A stretch of 64,000 bases of DNA from Streptomyces sp. DH-12 (GTDB taxonomy: Bacteria > Actinomycetota > Actinomycetes > Streptomycetales > Streptomycetaceae): positions 558,001 to 622,000 of the forward strand of contig NZ_PPFB01000001.1 in the NCBI RefSeq assembly GCF_002899455.1, in the 5' to 3' direction. Within the stretch, counting starts at the first letter, position 1. Each line of letters starts with the position of its first letter. The notes under the pieces are model-generated. The model worked only from the letters and a program-made list of their open reading frames with translations. It did not search any database and was not told the origin of the DNA. Of the stretch, positions 16,547-25,159 are shown one piece after another. The translations under genes and the position numbers were made by a program.

Positions 16547-17542
16547 TCAGGACGTGCGGGAGCGCAGGCGCTTGATCAGTCGCTGCGCCACGAAGGCGAG
16601 GACCAGCAGCATGAACATCGCCCAGGCGACGGTCGCCGAGCGGCCCATCTGGTAGTTCTTCCAGCCCTCCTCGTACAGCAGCAGGCCCAGCGTCTGGTAC
16701 TGGTTGTCCGCGCCGCCGGTGACGCCGTTGGGGCCCTGGCCGAAGATCAGCGGCTCGCCGAACAGCTGGGTGGCGCCGATCGTGGAGAGCACGATGGTGA
16801 AGACGATGGTGGAGCGGATGCCGGGCACGGTGACGTGCCGGAACTGCTGCCAGCGGGACGCGCCGTCCAGGGAGGCGGCCTCGTAGCGGTCGGCGGGGAT
16901 GGCCTGCATGGCGGCCAGGTAGAGCAGGGCGTTGTAGCCGGTCCAGCGCCAGATGACGATGGTGGAGATCGCGACCTGGGCGGGCCACTTGTCGGCCTCC
17001 CAGTTCACCGGGTCGACGCCGATCAGGCCGAGTCCCCAGTTGATCATGCCGAAGTCGCGCTCGAAGATCATGGTGAAGACGAGCGCGGCGGCGCCGACGG
17101 ACGTGGCGTACGGCACCAGCGACGCGACGCGGAAGAACAGCGAGGCGCGCATGCGGTAGTTGAGCAGGTGCGCCATGCCCAGGGCCATCAGGAGCTGCGG
17201 CACCGTGGAGATGACGCCGATGGTGATGGTGTTCTGAACGGCGTTCCAGAACCGCGAATCGCCCCACAGGTCGACGTAGTTGTCGAACGCCACCCACTCC
17301 ATGACGTCGAGCGTGGCCAGTTCCACGTCGTGCAGGGAGATCCACGAGGTGTAGACGAGCGGGTAGAAGCTGAACGCGGCGAAGACGACGAAGAACGGGG
17401 CGACGAACGCGTACGGGGCGCCCTTGACGTCAAGACGGTGCAGCCAGACGCCGCGCCGCCGTGAGGTCTCCTTGCCGTCCCGCGAGCGGGACGGGCCCGG
17501 CGGCTCCTCGCCGGCCAGGGCCTTGGTGGTGGAGGTGGCCAC
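16547..17542 (-). CDS. cebF: Cellobiose/cellotriose ABC transporter permease CebF
   Basis: A 331-residue MalF-type permease. Hydrophobic segments begin at AFVAPFFVVFAAFSFYPLVY. The EAA loop reads [20 protein letters not shown]. The longer frame upstream is rejected because AGGAAGGAAG sits just before the GTG at 17542, giving the N-terminus VATSTTKALAGEEPPGPS. It pairs with CebG to form the membrane channel. The 82-bp gap to cebE contains no obvious promoter. Confidence 0.93.
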   Translation of the reverse strand: MATSTTKALAGEEPPGPSRSRDGKETSRRRGVWLHRLDVKGAPYAFVAPFFVVFAAFSFYPLVYTSWISLHDVELATLDVMEWVAFDNYVDLWGDSRFWNAVQNTITIGVISTVPQLLMALGMAHLLNYRMRASLFFRVASLVPYATSVGAAALVFTMIFERDFGMINWGLGLIGVDPVNWEADKWPAQVAISTIVIWRWTGYNALLYLAAMQAIPADRYEAASLDGASRWQQFRHVTVPGIRSTIVFTIVLSTIGATQLFGEPLIFGQGPNGVTGGADNQYQTLGLLLYEEGWKNYQMGRSATVAWAMFMLLVLAFVAQRLIKRLRSRTS

Positions 17543-17624
17543 CGGACTTCCTTCCTGAGAGCGAATGGGGAGCCGTCCCGGGCCCGCTGGGGGCAGCGGG
17601 CCCGGGACGGCCGCGGGGCGACGG

Positions 17625-18932
17625 TCAGCGGACCGCCTTCTCGATGCGCTCCGCGGTGGTCTTCCAGGCCTCGTCACGCGGCGTTCCCTGCTCCACCAGG
17701 GCCAGGCCCTGGGAGAAGGTGTCCTTGATGGTGCCGTCCTTGCGGCCGAGGACCTGCTTGTCCGGGATCTCCTGCGCCGCGGCGCCGAAGATCTGGCCGA
17801 GCGGCGCGCCGCTGAAGTAGTCGTTCTTCACGGCCTTCACGGACGGGTCCTCGAGGGCCTTCTGCGAGGACGGGATGTTGCCGAGGTCCTTGAAGATGCG
17901 GGCCTGCTGCTCGGGCGCGGTCAGCCAGGCGACGAGCTTCTGCGCCTCCTCCTTCACCGGGCTCTTCTCGATCACGCCGAGGAAGGAACCGCCCCAGTTG
18001 GCGCCCTTCGGAGCGCGGGCGACGTCCCACTTGCCCTTGTTGACCTCACCGGCCTTCTCGCTGATGTGGCTCAGCATCCAGGCCGGGCACACCGCGGTCG
18101 CGAACGTGCCGTTGGCCAGACCGGGGTCCCAGCCGGGCTGGAACTGGCGCAGCTTGGCGGTCAGGTCCTCGTCGGCGGCGTCCGACGCCAGCTCCCAGGC
18201 CTCCTTGACGGCCGGGTTCTTGTCGTGGATCAGCTCGCCCTGCTCGTTGTAGTACTGCTCGGGGTAGCCGTAGACCATGGCGTTGAACAGGCCGCTGGCC
18301 GAGTCGGTGTAGGCGACGCCGTCGCCCTTGAAGTTCTTCTTGAAGGTGCGGCCGACCTCGACGTACTTCTTCCAGTCGCCCGCCCACAGCTTGCCGACCT
18401 CTTCGCGGTCGGTGGGCAGGCCGGCCTTCTCGAAGTAGTCCTTGCGGTAGCAGACGGCCATCGGGCCGATGTCGGTGCCGAGGCCCAGCACCTTGCCGTC
18501 CTCGGTGGTGATCTGGGACTGCTTCCAGGGCAGGAAGTGGTCGGTGCCCGCCATGCCCGCGAAGTCGGCGAACATGTCGGCCCGGGTCTCGGTGATCTCC
18601 TTGGCGCGGCCGATCTCGATGCCCTGGATGTCCTTCAGGCCCTTGCCGGCGGCGAGCTTGGTCTGCAGCGCGGTGTAGTAGGTCTGCTCGTCACCGGCTA
18701 TCTCGGCCTTGATCGTGACGCCGGGGTTGTTCTTCTCGTACTCCTCCAGCAGGCCGGTCTCCTTGATCCCCATGACGCCGAACATGCCCATGGTGATGGT
18801 GACCTTGTCGCCGTCCTTGCTGCCACCCGTGACCGAGTCGCTGTCGCCGCTGCAGCCGACGACGAGCGAGAGCGCGCCGACGGCCGCGGCTGTCGCCACC
18901 GCCTTCCTGCGCAACGAACCGAGAGTGCCCAT
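17625..18932 (-). CDS. cebE: Cellobiose/cellotriose-binding lipoprotein CebE
   Basis: A 435-residue extracellular solute-binding protein of ABC family 1. A lipoprotein signal ends at LSLVVGC (Cys27), so it is tethered to the outer membrane face. The mature part is the usual two-lobe sugar binder (GMFGVMGIKETGLLEEYE, then YYTALQTKLAAGKGLKDIQG). AGGAGGAGATCC precedes the ATG at 18932. First gene of the ceb operon; the long palindrome at 19007-19046 lies in its leader/promoter. High homology in motif order with characterised CebE is inferred from memory, not searched. Confidence 0.93.
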   Translation of the reverse strand: MGTLGSLRRKAVATAAAVGALSLVVGCSGDSDSVTGGSKDGDKVTITMGMFGVMGIKETGLLEEYEKNNPGVTIKAEIAGDEQTYYTALQTKLAAGKGLKDIQGIEIGRAKEITETRADMFADFAGMAGTDHFLPWKQSQITTEDGKVLGLGTDIGPMAVCYRKDYFEKAGLPTDREEVGKLWAGDWKKYVEVGRTFKKNFKGDGVAYTDSASGLFNAMVYGYPEQYYNEQGELIHDKNPAVKEAWELASDAADEDLTAKLRQFQPGWDPGLANGTFATAVCPAWMLSHISEKAGEVNKGKWDVARAPKGANWGGSFLGVIEKSPVKEEAQKLVAWLTAPEQQARIFKDLGNIPSSQKALEDPSVKAVKNDYFSGAPLGQIFGAAAQEIPDKQVLGRKDGTIKDTFSQGLALVEQGTPRDEAWKTTAERIEKAVR

Positions 18933-19006
18933 GGATCTCCTCCTAGCGACGGCGCTGACACATCGGAGTGACGAGGTCTGCGATGACTACAGCGGATCTT
19001 GGTCGA

Positions 19007-19046
19007 GGTGGGAACGTGCCCAACTCCGGGTGGGCACGTTCCCACC
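19007..19046. promoter_or_regulatory. 40-bp inverted repeat, double CebR-like operator of cebE
   Basis: GGTGGGAACGTGCCCA (19007-19022) is mirrored exactly by TGGGCACGTTCCCACC (19031-19046) around an 8-nt loop. Each arm is itself a near palindrome, TGGGAACGTGCCCA, differing from the established CebR box TGGGAGCGCTCCCA at three positions. Two operators 24 bp apart, or an RNA hairpin in the leader, are both possible. Confidence 0.7.
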
Positions 19047-19078
19047 GCGTGACGAAGACTTGTAGCAGCGGCGCAATC

Positions 19079-19084
19079 TGTCAA
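19079..19084 (-). promoter_or_regulatory. Likely -35 element of cebE promoter
   Basis: TTGACA on the minus strand, followed 14-17 nt downstream by TACAAGTCT as a possible -10 region. The inverted repeat at 19007-19046 starts just beyond it, so a bound repressor would block initiation or early elongation. Confidence 0.5.
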
Positions 19085-19100
19085 TAACTTGAAAGCAACT

Positions 19101-19112
19101 TCCGCATGCGGA
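19101..19112. promoter_or_regulatory. 12-bp palindrome in cebE-cebR intergenic region
   Basis: TCCGCATGCGGA is a perfect palindrome between the divergent genes, 123 bp before cebR. No known consensus is matched; it could be a second regulator site. Confidence 0.35.
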
Positions 19113-19234
19113 TCGGGCCCTCCGTTCGCCTCCCGGACCCTGGGGGGTGATCCACCGGGGCAGGCGTCTGCAAGAATTGCCGCAGGTCACCTCCGCGGCA
19201 GAGAACGCCGCCGCGGCCGCTGAGGGGGGAGTGC

Positions 19235-20248
19235 ATGACCGGCAACCGCCGTCCCACGATCAAAACCGTCGCCGCCCGCGCCGGCGTGGGTCGCACCACG
19301 GTCTCCCGCGTCGTCAACGGCTCCGACCTGGTCAGCGCCGACGCGCGGGCCCGGGTCCTCGCGGCGATCAAAGAACTGAACTACGTCCCCAACTCGGTCG
19401 CCCGGGGCCTGGTCACCAACCGCACCGACGCCGTGGCCCTGGTGATCCCCGAGTCGGAGAGCCGGCTCGGCTCGGAGCCGTTCTTCGCCGCGCTGATCCG
19501 CGGCGTGAGCGGCGCGCTCGGCGAGAGCGGCACCCAGCTGCAGCTCATGCTGGTGCGCGACCAGGCCGAACGCGACCAGCTCACCGAGTCGGTGGCCACC
19601 CGCAGGGTGGACGGCGTGCTGCTGGTCTCCGTCCACTCCGAGGACCGGCTGCCCGGCATCCTCGAGGAGATGGGACTGCCCACGGTGCTCGCCGGCCGCC
19701 GCGACGCGGGCGAGCAGCTGAGCTACGTCAACTCCGACAACGCCGGGGGCGCCGCCGAAGCCGTACGGCATCTGCTGGGCCGCGGCCGCAGGCGGATCGC
19801 GACGATCACCGGTCCGCAGGACATGGACGTCGGCCGCGCCCGCCTCGCGGGGTGGCGCACGGCGCACCAGGAAGCGGGCGTTCCGGCGGACGAGTCGCTG
19901 ATCGAGACGGGTGACTTCTCCGAGGACAGCGGCGGTCGCGCCATGCGTTTGCTTCTTGAACGCGCCCCGGATCTGGACGCCGTGTTCGCCGCCTCCGACC
20001 TCATGGCGGTCGGCGCGCTGGCCGAATTGCGCCGGCGGAAGCGCCGGGTGCCGGACGACGTCGCCGTGGTCGGCTTCGAGGACTCGGTGCTCGCCCGGCA
20101 CACCAACCCGCCGCTGACGACGGTGCGCCAGCCGGTGGAGGAACTGGGCCGCACGATGGCCCGCATCCTCACCGACATCACCCTGAACGACGGGCCCCGG
20201 CAGCAGATCACCCTGCCCACGGAGCTGGTCGTCCGCGAGTCGTCCTAG
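19235..20248 (+). CDS. cebR: LacI family regulator CebR of the cellobiose locus
   Basis: A 337-residue LacI-type repressor. The helix-turn-helix and hinge occupy about residues 8-60 (TIKTVAARAGVGRTTVSRVV). The periplasmic-binding-protein-like effector domain follows, from DAVALVIPESESRLG on; FAASDLMAVGAL and LTTVRQPVEELGRTM are family signatures. Characterised CebR proteins release DNA on binding cellobiose or cellotriose. ATG at 19235 with GAGGGGGGA upstream. It diverges from cebE. Its recognition helix (TTVSRVVNGSD) differs from that of the second LacI at 39002 (GTVSRVVNNAA), matching the different operator forms near each. Confidence 0.9.
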   Translation: MTGNRRPTIKTVAARAGVGRTTVSRVVNGSDLVSADARARVLAAIKELNYVPNSVARGLVTNRTDAVALVIPESESRLGSEPFFAALIRGVSGALGESGTQLQLMLVRDQAERDQLTESVATRRVDGVLLVSVHSEDRLPGILEEMGLPTVLAGRRDAGEQLSYVNSDNAGGAAEAVRHLLGRGRRRIATITGPQDMDVGRARLAGWRTAHQEAGVPADESLIETGDFSEDSGGRAMRLLLERAPDLDAVFAASDLMAVGALAELRRRKRRVPDDVAVVGFEDSVLARHTNPPLTTVRQPVEELGRTMARILTDITLNDGPRQQITLPTELVVRESS

Positions 20249-20257
20249 GGACGCGAG

Positions 20258-20686
20258 GTGTCACGGGGCCGGCTGCTGCCGCTGCTGCTCACGGCGGCCG
20301 GGGTACTGGGCGCGGCGGGCCTGCTCGCCCGCGGGAGCACCGTCCCGGCGGTCGCAGCCCTGCTGGCGTGCCTGGTGTTCGCGGTGGTGAACTCACCGCT
20401 GCTCTTCCCGGCCGCCCTCGGCACGGAGGAGGCGCGGCGCCGCAGCCGGGAGGACGGGCGTCCGGTGATCTACTGGCGGCCGGGGTGCCGGTACTGCAGG
20501 CGGCTGCGTTTTCGGCTGGGACGGGACGCGCGCCGGGCGCACTGGGTCGACATCTGGCGCGACCCGGCCGCCGCGGCGGCGGTGAGGGCGGTCGCGGACG
20601 GGAACGAGACGGTGCCGACGGTCGTCCTGCCGGACGGGGAGGCGTACGTGAATCCTGACCCGGAGTGGGTGCGCGAGCGGTTGTGA
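20258..20686 (+). CDS. Membrane-anchored glutaredoxin-like protein
   Basis: A 142-residue protein with two hydrophobic N-terminal segments (about 7-25 and 28-52) and then a thioredoxin-fold glutaredoxin/mycoredoxin domain. VIYWRPGCRYCRRLRF carries the CxxC active site (Cys77, Cys80), and ETVPTVVLPDGEAYVNPD carries the cis-proline loop. It probably reduces disulfides on the cytoplasmic membrane face; the partner is unknown. GTG start at 20258, 10 bp after cebR in the same direction, so it may share its transcript. Confidence 0.85.
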   Translation: MSRGRLLPLLLTAAGVLGAAGLLARGSTVPAVAALLACLVFAVVNSPLLFPAALGTEEARRRSREDGRPVIYWRPGCRYCRRLRFRLGRDARRAHWVDIWRDPAAAAAVRAVADGNETVPTVVLPDGEAYVNPDPEWVRERL

Positions 20687-21230
20687 CGGGCGGGGGCGTC
20701 GGTGGTCGCCCGGCTCGTCGGTGCGGGCCGTCCCCCGCCTCCGTCGGGTCCGGGTCCCCGACGGCGTGGACGTCCCTGACCTCCACTCCGGTGACGCCGC
20801 GGCCCTCGGGGACACCGCGCGGGTCGCCGATGTCCGGCTCGGACCACGACGAGGGGTCGAGCTGGTGGTCGGCCCAGACGCAGGTGTGCGGGAGGAGGCC
20901 GGCGACGGGGACGGCGAGGAGGCCGTCGGCCGTGCCCACGACGACCTTCAGGGCCGGGGAGTAGTCGAGGAGGACCTGGCGGCAGCGGCCGCACGGCGGG
21001 ACGACTCCCCGGTCGCGGTCGCCGACGGCGACGGCGACGATCGTCTCCAGGTCGTGGGCGCCCTGTGCGGCGGCCGTTCCGACGACGACCGGTTCGGCGC
21101 AGGGACCGCCGGTGAAGTGACAGGCGTTCACGGCGGTGACGATCCGGCCGTCCGTGGCGCGGGCCGCCGCGGCCATGGTGTGGTCGTCGCCCCGGCAGCG
21201 GGTGCGGGCGACGTGCGTCGCGGCCGCCAC
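20289..21230 (-). CDS. Cytidine deaminase-like protein with anomalous C-terminal read-through
   Basis: The first 120 residues (20866-21230) are a clear zinc deaminase of the cytidine/blasticidin-S deaminase type: RIVTAVNACHFTGGPCAE supplies the CAE motif, and VVPPCGRCRQVLLDYSP the PCxxC. Family members normally end near VWADHQLD, about 130 residues. Here no stop follows: the frame stays open 190 more residues across the antisense of the glutaredoxin gene, with a Pro/Arg-rich, non-family tail. Either the stop was lost or a sequence error exists. GTG at 21230 follows AGGA; a TTG at 21320 is an alternative start. Confidence 0.5.
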   Translation of the reverse strand: MAAATHVARTRCRGDDHTMAAAARATDGRIVTAVNACHFTGGPCAEPVVVGTAAAQGAHDLETIVAVAVGDRDRGVVPPCGRCRQVLLDYSPALKVVVGTADGLLAVPVAGLLPHTCVWADHQLDPSSWSEPDIGDPRGVPEGRGVTGVEVRDVHAVGDPDPTEAGDGPHRRAGRPPTPPPVTTARAPTPGQDSRTPPRPAGRPSAPSRSRPRPPSPPPRRPGRARCRPSAPGARPVPAENAAACSTGTPAASRSPDARPPGCGAAPPPCRGRPGRAAVSSPPRTPGTPAGLRPPGRCSRGRAGPPRPVPRPP

Positions 21231-21333
21231 GAGTTCCTGGTCGACGTCGTGGGTGTGCGTGGCCCGGCGTGCCCTCCGTCGTTCCTGTGAGGTACGGGGC
21301 CATTGAACCGGGGACCGCAAGCCGGTGCCGGTG

Positions 21334-22170
21334 TCAGGTGCGGTCGGGGTCGGTCAGCCAGGCCACGAGGGTGCGCCAGCGCTCCGGCTGGTCCGTGTCG
21401 CGCGGCCCCACCAGGTACACCTCTTCGACGAGGTTCTGCGCGCGCAGGCCGTGGCGCGCGGCGAAGGAGCCCACGGCGCCGTAGGTGAGGTCGAGGTCGT
21501 CGTGCGGGCCGCAGTGGGTGGCGACGACGGCCGTCCTGCTCGGCAGGTCCAGCTCGCGCACGGTGGCCGGGGCCCCCGGGGGCAGGGGTGTCTCGGCGGG
21601 GAGGTAGACGGTGGCGTGGCCGTGGCCCTCGGTGAACAGCTCGTGCGCGTAGCGGCCGCCCGGCGGGAGCACCGGGCGGTGTCCGACGGCGGCGTCGAGG
21701 TCACGCATCGCCGTGTCGTACCAGTCCAGGCCGGCTCCCTCGGGGACGTCGAGGGACACGGCGTGGACCCGCTGGGGCGGGAGGACCTCCAGGGTCACCG
21801 TCCGTTCCGCGCCGGGGTCGAGGAGTTCGCGGAGCGCTTCGACGGCGCGCTGGGTGCGGCCGAGCCGGTCCTCGAGCCGGCGCAGGTGGGCGGTCACGAC
21901 CTGCCGGGCCGTGTCCCGGTCCGCCGCCCCGCCGCGGGCGCCGGCCTCCGCCTCGAGGAAGCGCCGCAGGTCCGCCAGGGGCAGGTCGAGGTCGCGGAAC
22001 CGCCGGACGGTCTGGGCCGGGCGGACCTGCTCGGGCGAGTAGTAGCGGTAGCCCGTCACCGGGTCGACCTCGGCGGGGACCAGCAGGCCCTGCTCGTGGT
22101 AGCGGCGGAGCGTGCGGATGCTGAGGTGGGTGATGCGGGAGAACTCCCCGATGGTGAGTCGCTCCGTCAT
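21334..22170 (-). CDS. MerR family regulator with GyrI-like effector domain
   Basis: A 278-residue regulator. The N-terminal MerR winged helix spans about residues 5-75 (LTIGEFSRITHLSIRTLRRY, YRYYSPEQV), followed by a coiled-coil linker (TAHLRRLEDRLGRTQRAVEA). The C-terminal half is a GyrI/BmrR-like multidrug-binding domain (AVVATHCGPHDDLDLTYGAVG, NLVEEVYLVGPRDT). Such proteins often bind hydrophobic cations or drugs. It is upstream of no obvious efflux gene here; the next gene upstream (22246) is a SnoaL-like protein on the same strand. Confidence 0.9.
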   Translation of the reverse strand: MTERLTIGEFSRITHLSIRTLRRYHEQGLLVPAEVDPVTGYRYYSPEQVRPAQTVRRFRDLDLPLADLRRFLEAEAGARGGAADRDTARQVVTAHLRRLEDRLGRTQRAVEALRELLDPGAERTVTLEVLPPQRVHAVSLDVPEGAGLDWYDTAMRDLDAAVGHRPVLPPGGRYAHELFTEGHGHATVYLPAETPLPPGAPATVRELDLPSRTAVVATHCGPHDDLDLTYGAVGSFAARHGLRAQNLVEEVYLVGPRDTDQPERWRTLVAWLTDPDRT

Positions 22171-22245
22171 GGTGATGCTCCTGGCGGCCGGGTCCGGGCC
22201 CGGGACCGGCCGGTACGGGTCCGGTCCCGGGGTGGCGGTGCGTGG

Positions 22246-22593
22246 TCAGGGGGTGATCTCCAGCCGGGTGATCCTTCCCCGCGCGTCACGTTCGAACGCG
22301 AAGCGGAGCGTCACCGGGCTGCCGGGGAAGTCTCCCGACACCTCGGCGACAGCGCGGCAGGCGGCCGCCGTGCCGGTGACCTCCCGTACGTCGTACTCCA
22401 CGGGCGGGACCTGGTCCCGCCAGCGGCGCACCTCCGTGAGTCCCCGGTGGGTGCGGTCTTCGTCGCGTACGACGGCATTGTCGTCGAAGAGCGCGAGGTA
22501 CCGCGCGTGGCCGGCGGCCGCGGCCGCGGCGACGTACTCCTCGACGAAGGACCGGGCCTCGCCGGTGGTCCCGGTCCGCGGGGTGCTGCGCAT
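22246..22593 (-). CDS. SnoaL/NTF2-like protein
   Basis: A 115-residue protein with the alpha+beta cone pattern of the SnoaL-like/NTF2 family: ARSFVEEYVAAAAAAGHARYLALFDDNAVVRDE, then VTLRFAFERDARGRITRLEI at the C-terminus. Members act as small isomerases or hydrolases, or simply bind ligands. No His/Asp catalytic pair can be assigned with confidence. ATG at 22593 after GAGGGAACC. It sits 38 bp behind the SDR gene on the same strand, so the two likely form an operon. Confidence 0.75.
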   Translation of the reverse strand: MRSTPRTGTTGEARSFVEEYVAAAAAAGHARYLALFDDNAVVRDEDRTHRGLTEVRRWRDQVPPVEYDVREVTGTAAACRAVAEVSGDFPGSPVTLRFAFERDARGRITRLEITP

Positions 22594-22631
22594 GGTTCCC
22601 TCCTCCGTGCCGGCGGCCGTTCGCGTCCGGC

Positions 22632-23405
22632 TCATACGGTGCGGACGGTGCCGCCGTCGACGGTGTACTCGGCACCGGCGACCGCGGCGGCGCGGGGTGA
22701 GGCGAGGAAGGCGATCACCTCGGCGACCTCCTCCGGCTCGGCGGGCCGGCCGAGGGGGATGCCGCCGAGAACGCTCATCAGGTCGTCGAGGGCGGCCTCG
22801 CGGGTGATGCCGCCCTCCCTCATCCGGCGGGCGAGCAGCTGCTCGGCGCCGTCGGTGCGGATGAAGCCGGGTGCGACAGAGTTGACCCGTACGCCCGCCG
22901 GGGCCACCTCGTTGGCGAGCCCCTTGCTGTAGGTGGTCAGGGCGCCCTTGGCGGCGGCGTAGGCCAGGGTCGAGTCGTGCAGCGGCATCCGGCGCTGGAT
23001 GGAGGTGACGTGGACGACGGCGCCCGAGCCGCGGGCCACCATGCCGGGGAGCAGGGCCCGGTCGAGGCGGACGGCGGACAGGAGGTTGAGTTCCAGTTCG
23101 CGCTCCCACAGCGTGTCGTCGAGAGCCGCGAAGCCCCCGGCCGGGGAGTCGGAGCCGCCCACGATGTGCACGAGGACGTCGGGGACGCCGACATGTCCGG
23201 CGACGGCCGCGGCGGACGCGGCCACACCCTCGGCGGTGCCCAGGTCGCCCTGGACGAAGAGGGCGTCGCCCGCCTCCGGCTTCGTACGGGCGATGGTGAC
23301 GACCTGGGCTCCCGCCTGCCGGAGCCGCTGTGCCGTCGCCAGTCCGGCGCCCTTGCTGCCGCCGGCGACCACGGCGACGCGTCCTTCGAGTTCGGTGTCG
23401 TTCAT
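22632..23405 (-). CDS. SDR family NAD(P)-dependent oxidoreductase
   Basis: A 257-residue classical short-chain dehydrogenase. The cofactor loop is GGSKGAG (residues 15-21) instead of the standard TGxxxGxG. The catalytic Ser135 in VTSIQRR, Tyr149 and Lys153 (YAAAK) are all present. The C-terminus GAEYTVDGGTVRTV is typical. The ATG at 23405 opens a normal N-terminus, although the frame is open further upstream. Substrate unknown. Confidence 0.92.
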   Translation of the reverse strand: MNDTELEGRVAVVAGGSKGAGLATAQRLRQAGAQVVTIARTKPEAGDALFVQGDLGTAEGVAASAAAVAGHVGVPDVLVHIVGGSDSPAGGFAALDDTLWERELELNLLSAVRLDRALLPGMVARGSGAVVHVTSIQRRMPLHDSTLAYAAAKGALTTYSKGLANEVAPAGVRVNSVAPGFIRTDGAEQLLARRMREGGITREAALDDLMSVLGGIPLGRPAEPEEVAEVIAFLASPRAAAVAGAEYTVDGGTVRTV

Positions 23406-23606
23406 GTCCGCCAGCGTGGGGCCTCCCCCGGGGGGAGACTCAAGCGCGCTTCGACGGCGGCCTCGTGCCGTCGCGCGCAATAGTCATGGACACGCCGCAC
23501 CGGCGATGGGATAGGGTCCGGAAGCCGATCACTCGTTTGTGATCATCTCGCGGCGTTCCCGGGGAGGGCGCGCCGCAACTCCACCGCACTTCCCAGGGGG
23601 GCCTTC

Positions 23607-24374
23607 ATGGCTTTTTCACCCGTGCCCGTGAAACCGATGTCCGGGCCCGGACCGGTGCTGCGCTCACCGCTGGGTCTCGCGCACGCCGTGACCGCGCTGC
23701 TGGCCGTCGTGATCGTCGCCGACGTGATGCACTTCGGGGCGGCGGCGTACATGCGGTCGGTGATGGGTGAGGTGACCTCCGGCGGCGCGGGCGACGTCGA
23801 CATGGGCGCGGTCGACCGGGCGGACACGGCGGTCGCCTCGTCCAGCCTGCTGTACCTGATCGGCGTGGTCGGGACGGCGACGCTGTTCATCATCTGGTTC
23901 CACCGGGTGCGTCACAACGCGGAGGTGTTCGCGCCGGACACGCAGCGCCGCACGCCGGGCTGGGCGATCGGCGGCTGGTTCATCCCGTTGGCCAACCTGT
24001 GGATCCCGCGCGGCATCGCCCGGGACGTCCTGCGGGCCAGCCAGCCCGACCCCTACGCGTCCGAGCTGCGGCACCACCGCCTGCTCAACGCCTGGTGGGG
24101 CATGTGGATCGCGTCGAACCTCTTCGACCGGCTCGCCTCGGAGAAGTACGACGCGGCCGAGGACCCGCAGGCGGTCCACGACGCCGCGGGGTGGCTGATG
24201 GCCGGGTCGGTCCTCGACCTCGTCTCCGCGGTGCTGGCCCTGCTGTTCGTCCGCAGGCTGACGGCCGCTCAGAACGCCAAGGCGATGGCGGGGTCCGCGT
24301 TCCCGCCCGCGCCGCAGCACCCGGCCGCCGGGGGCCCGGTCCCCGCCGCCGGGGGCCCGGTCCCGGGCGCGTGA
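23607..24374 (+). CDS. DUF4328 membrane protein
   Basis: A 255-residue protein common in actinomycetes. There are about four hydrophobic segments (about 25-50, 80-100, 130-150, 195-215), with the family's conserved WFHRVRHNAEVFAP and GWAIGGWFIPLANLWIPR. An amphipathic C-terminal tail carries two copies of GGPVPAAG/GGPVPGA, matched by a DNA duplication at 24327-24370. No function is established for DUF4328. Confidence 0.88.
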   Translation: MAFSPVPVKPMSGPGPVLRSPLGLAHAVTALLAVVIVADVMHFGAAAYMRSVMGEVTSGGAGDVDMGAVDRADTAVASSSLLYLIGVVGTATLFIIWFHRVRHNAEVFAPDTQRRTPGWAIGGWFIPLANLWIPRGIARDVLRASQPDPYASELRHHRLLNAWWGMWIASNLFDRLASEKYDAAEDPQAVHDAAGWLMAGSVLDLVSAVLALLFVRRLTAAQNAKAMAGSAFPPAPQHPAAGGPVPAAGGPVPGA

Positions 24375-24407
24375 GGGCCGGCGTCGGGCTCATGGCGCGG
24401 CGCGTAC

Positions 24408-24444
24408 GTCCGACGCGCGGCGCGGGTGTCCGACGCGCGGCGCG
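24408..24444. repeat. Two 17-bp direct repeats between convergent genes
   Basis: GTCCGACGCGCGGCGCG occurs at 24408-24424 and 24428-24444 (20-bp period) between the DUF4328 stop and the Rpf-like gene's stop. Each copy is partly self-complementary (CGCGCG), so a terminator-like structure is possible. Confidence 0.6.
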
Positions 24445-24447
24445 CGT

Positions 24448-24843
<396 letters not shown>

Positions 24844-24971
24844 TCACCCGGGGCCGTGACGGCATGCCGGCCGCCGGCTCGCTACGCCGGCCGGGGGACG
24901 CGGTGGCCGCGCCCGGGTGAGCGCGGAAGGGACCAGCCTGCCTGTCATTGCCTTGACCGGAAGGTGAGCTC

Positions 24972-25127
24972 GTGGACGCGGCACAAGACGGCATGACAGG
25001 GGCCGGCGGCGCACAGGCGCCGCGCGGACGGACGCGCTGGGGCGTGGTGACGGCGATCCTGGGCCTTCCGGTGCCGGCCCTGGGCGTCCTCCTGCTGATG
25101 ACGGCGGTCCGGGTGCTGGTCCCCTGA
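24972..25127 (+). CDS. Small single-pass membrane protein
   Basis: A 51-residue frame with a polar N-terminus (DAAQDGMTGAGGAQAPRGRT) followed by one membrane helix (VVTAILGLPVPALGVLLLMTAV) and the short tail RVLVP. GTG at 24972 has AAGGTGAGCTC upstream, a good ribosome site. Codon use is typical of the neighbours. No family recognised. Confidence 0.55.
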   Translation: MDAAQDGMTGAGGAQAPRGRTRWGVVTAILGLPVPALGVLLLMTAVRVLVP

Positions 25128-25159
25128 CCCCGGCAGGATGTGGCGGTCCGGCTGCCCGG

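Noticed and set aside
18933..19234. Canonical TGGGAGCGCTCCCA box at the cebE-cebR promoter
   Set aside because: Searched for by eye and not found; only the variant TGGGAACGTGCCCA arms are present.
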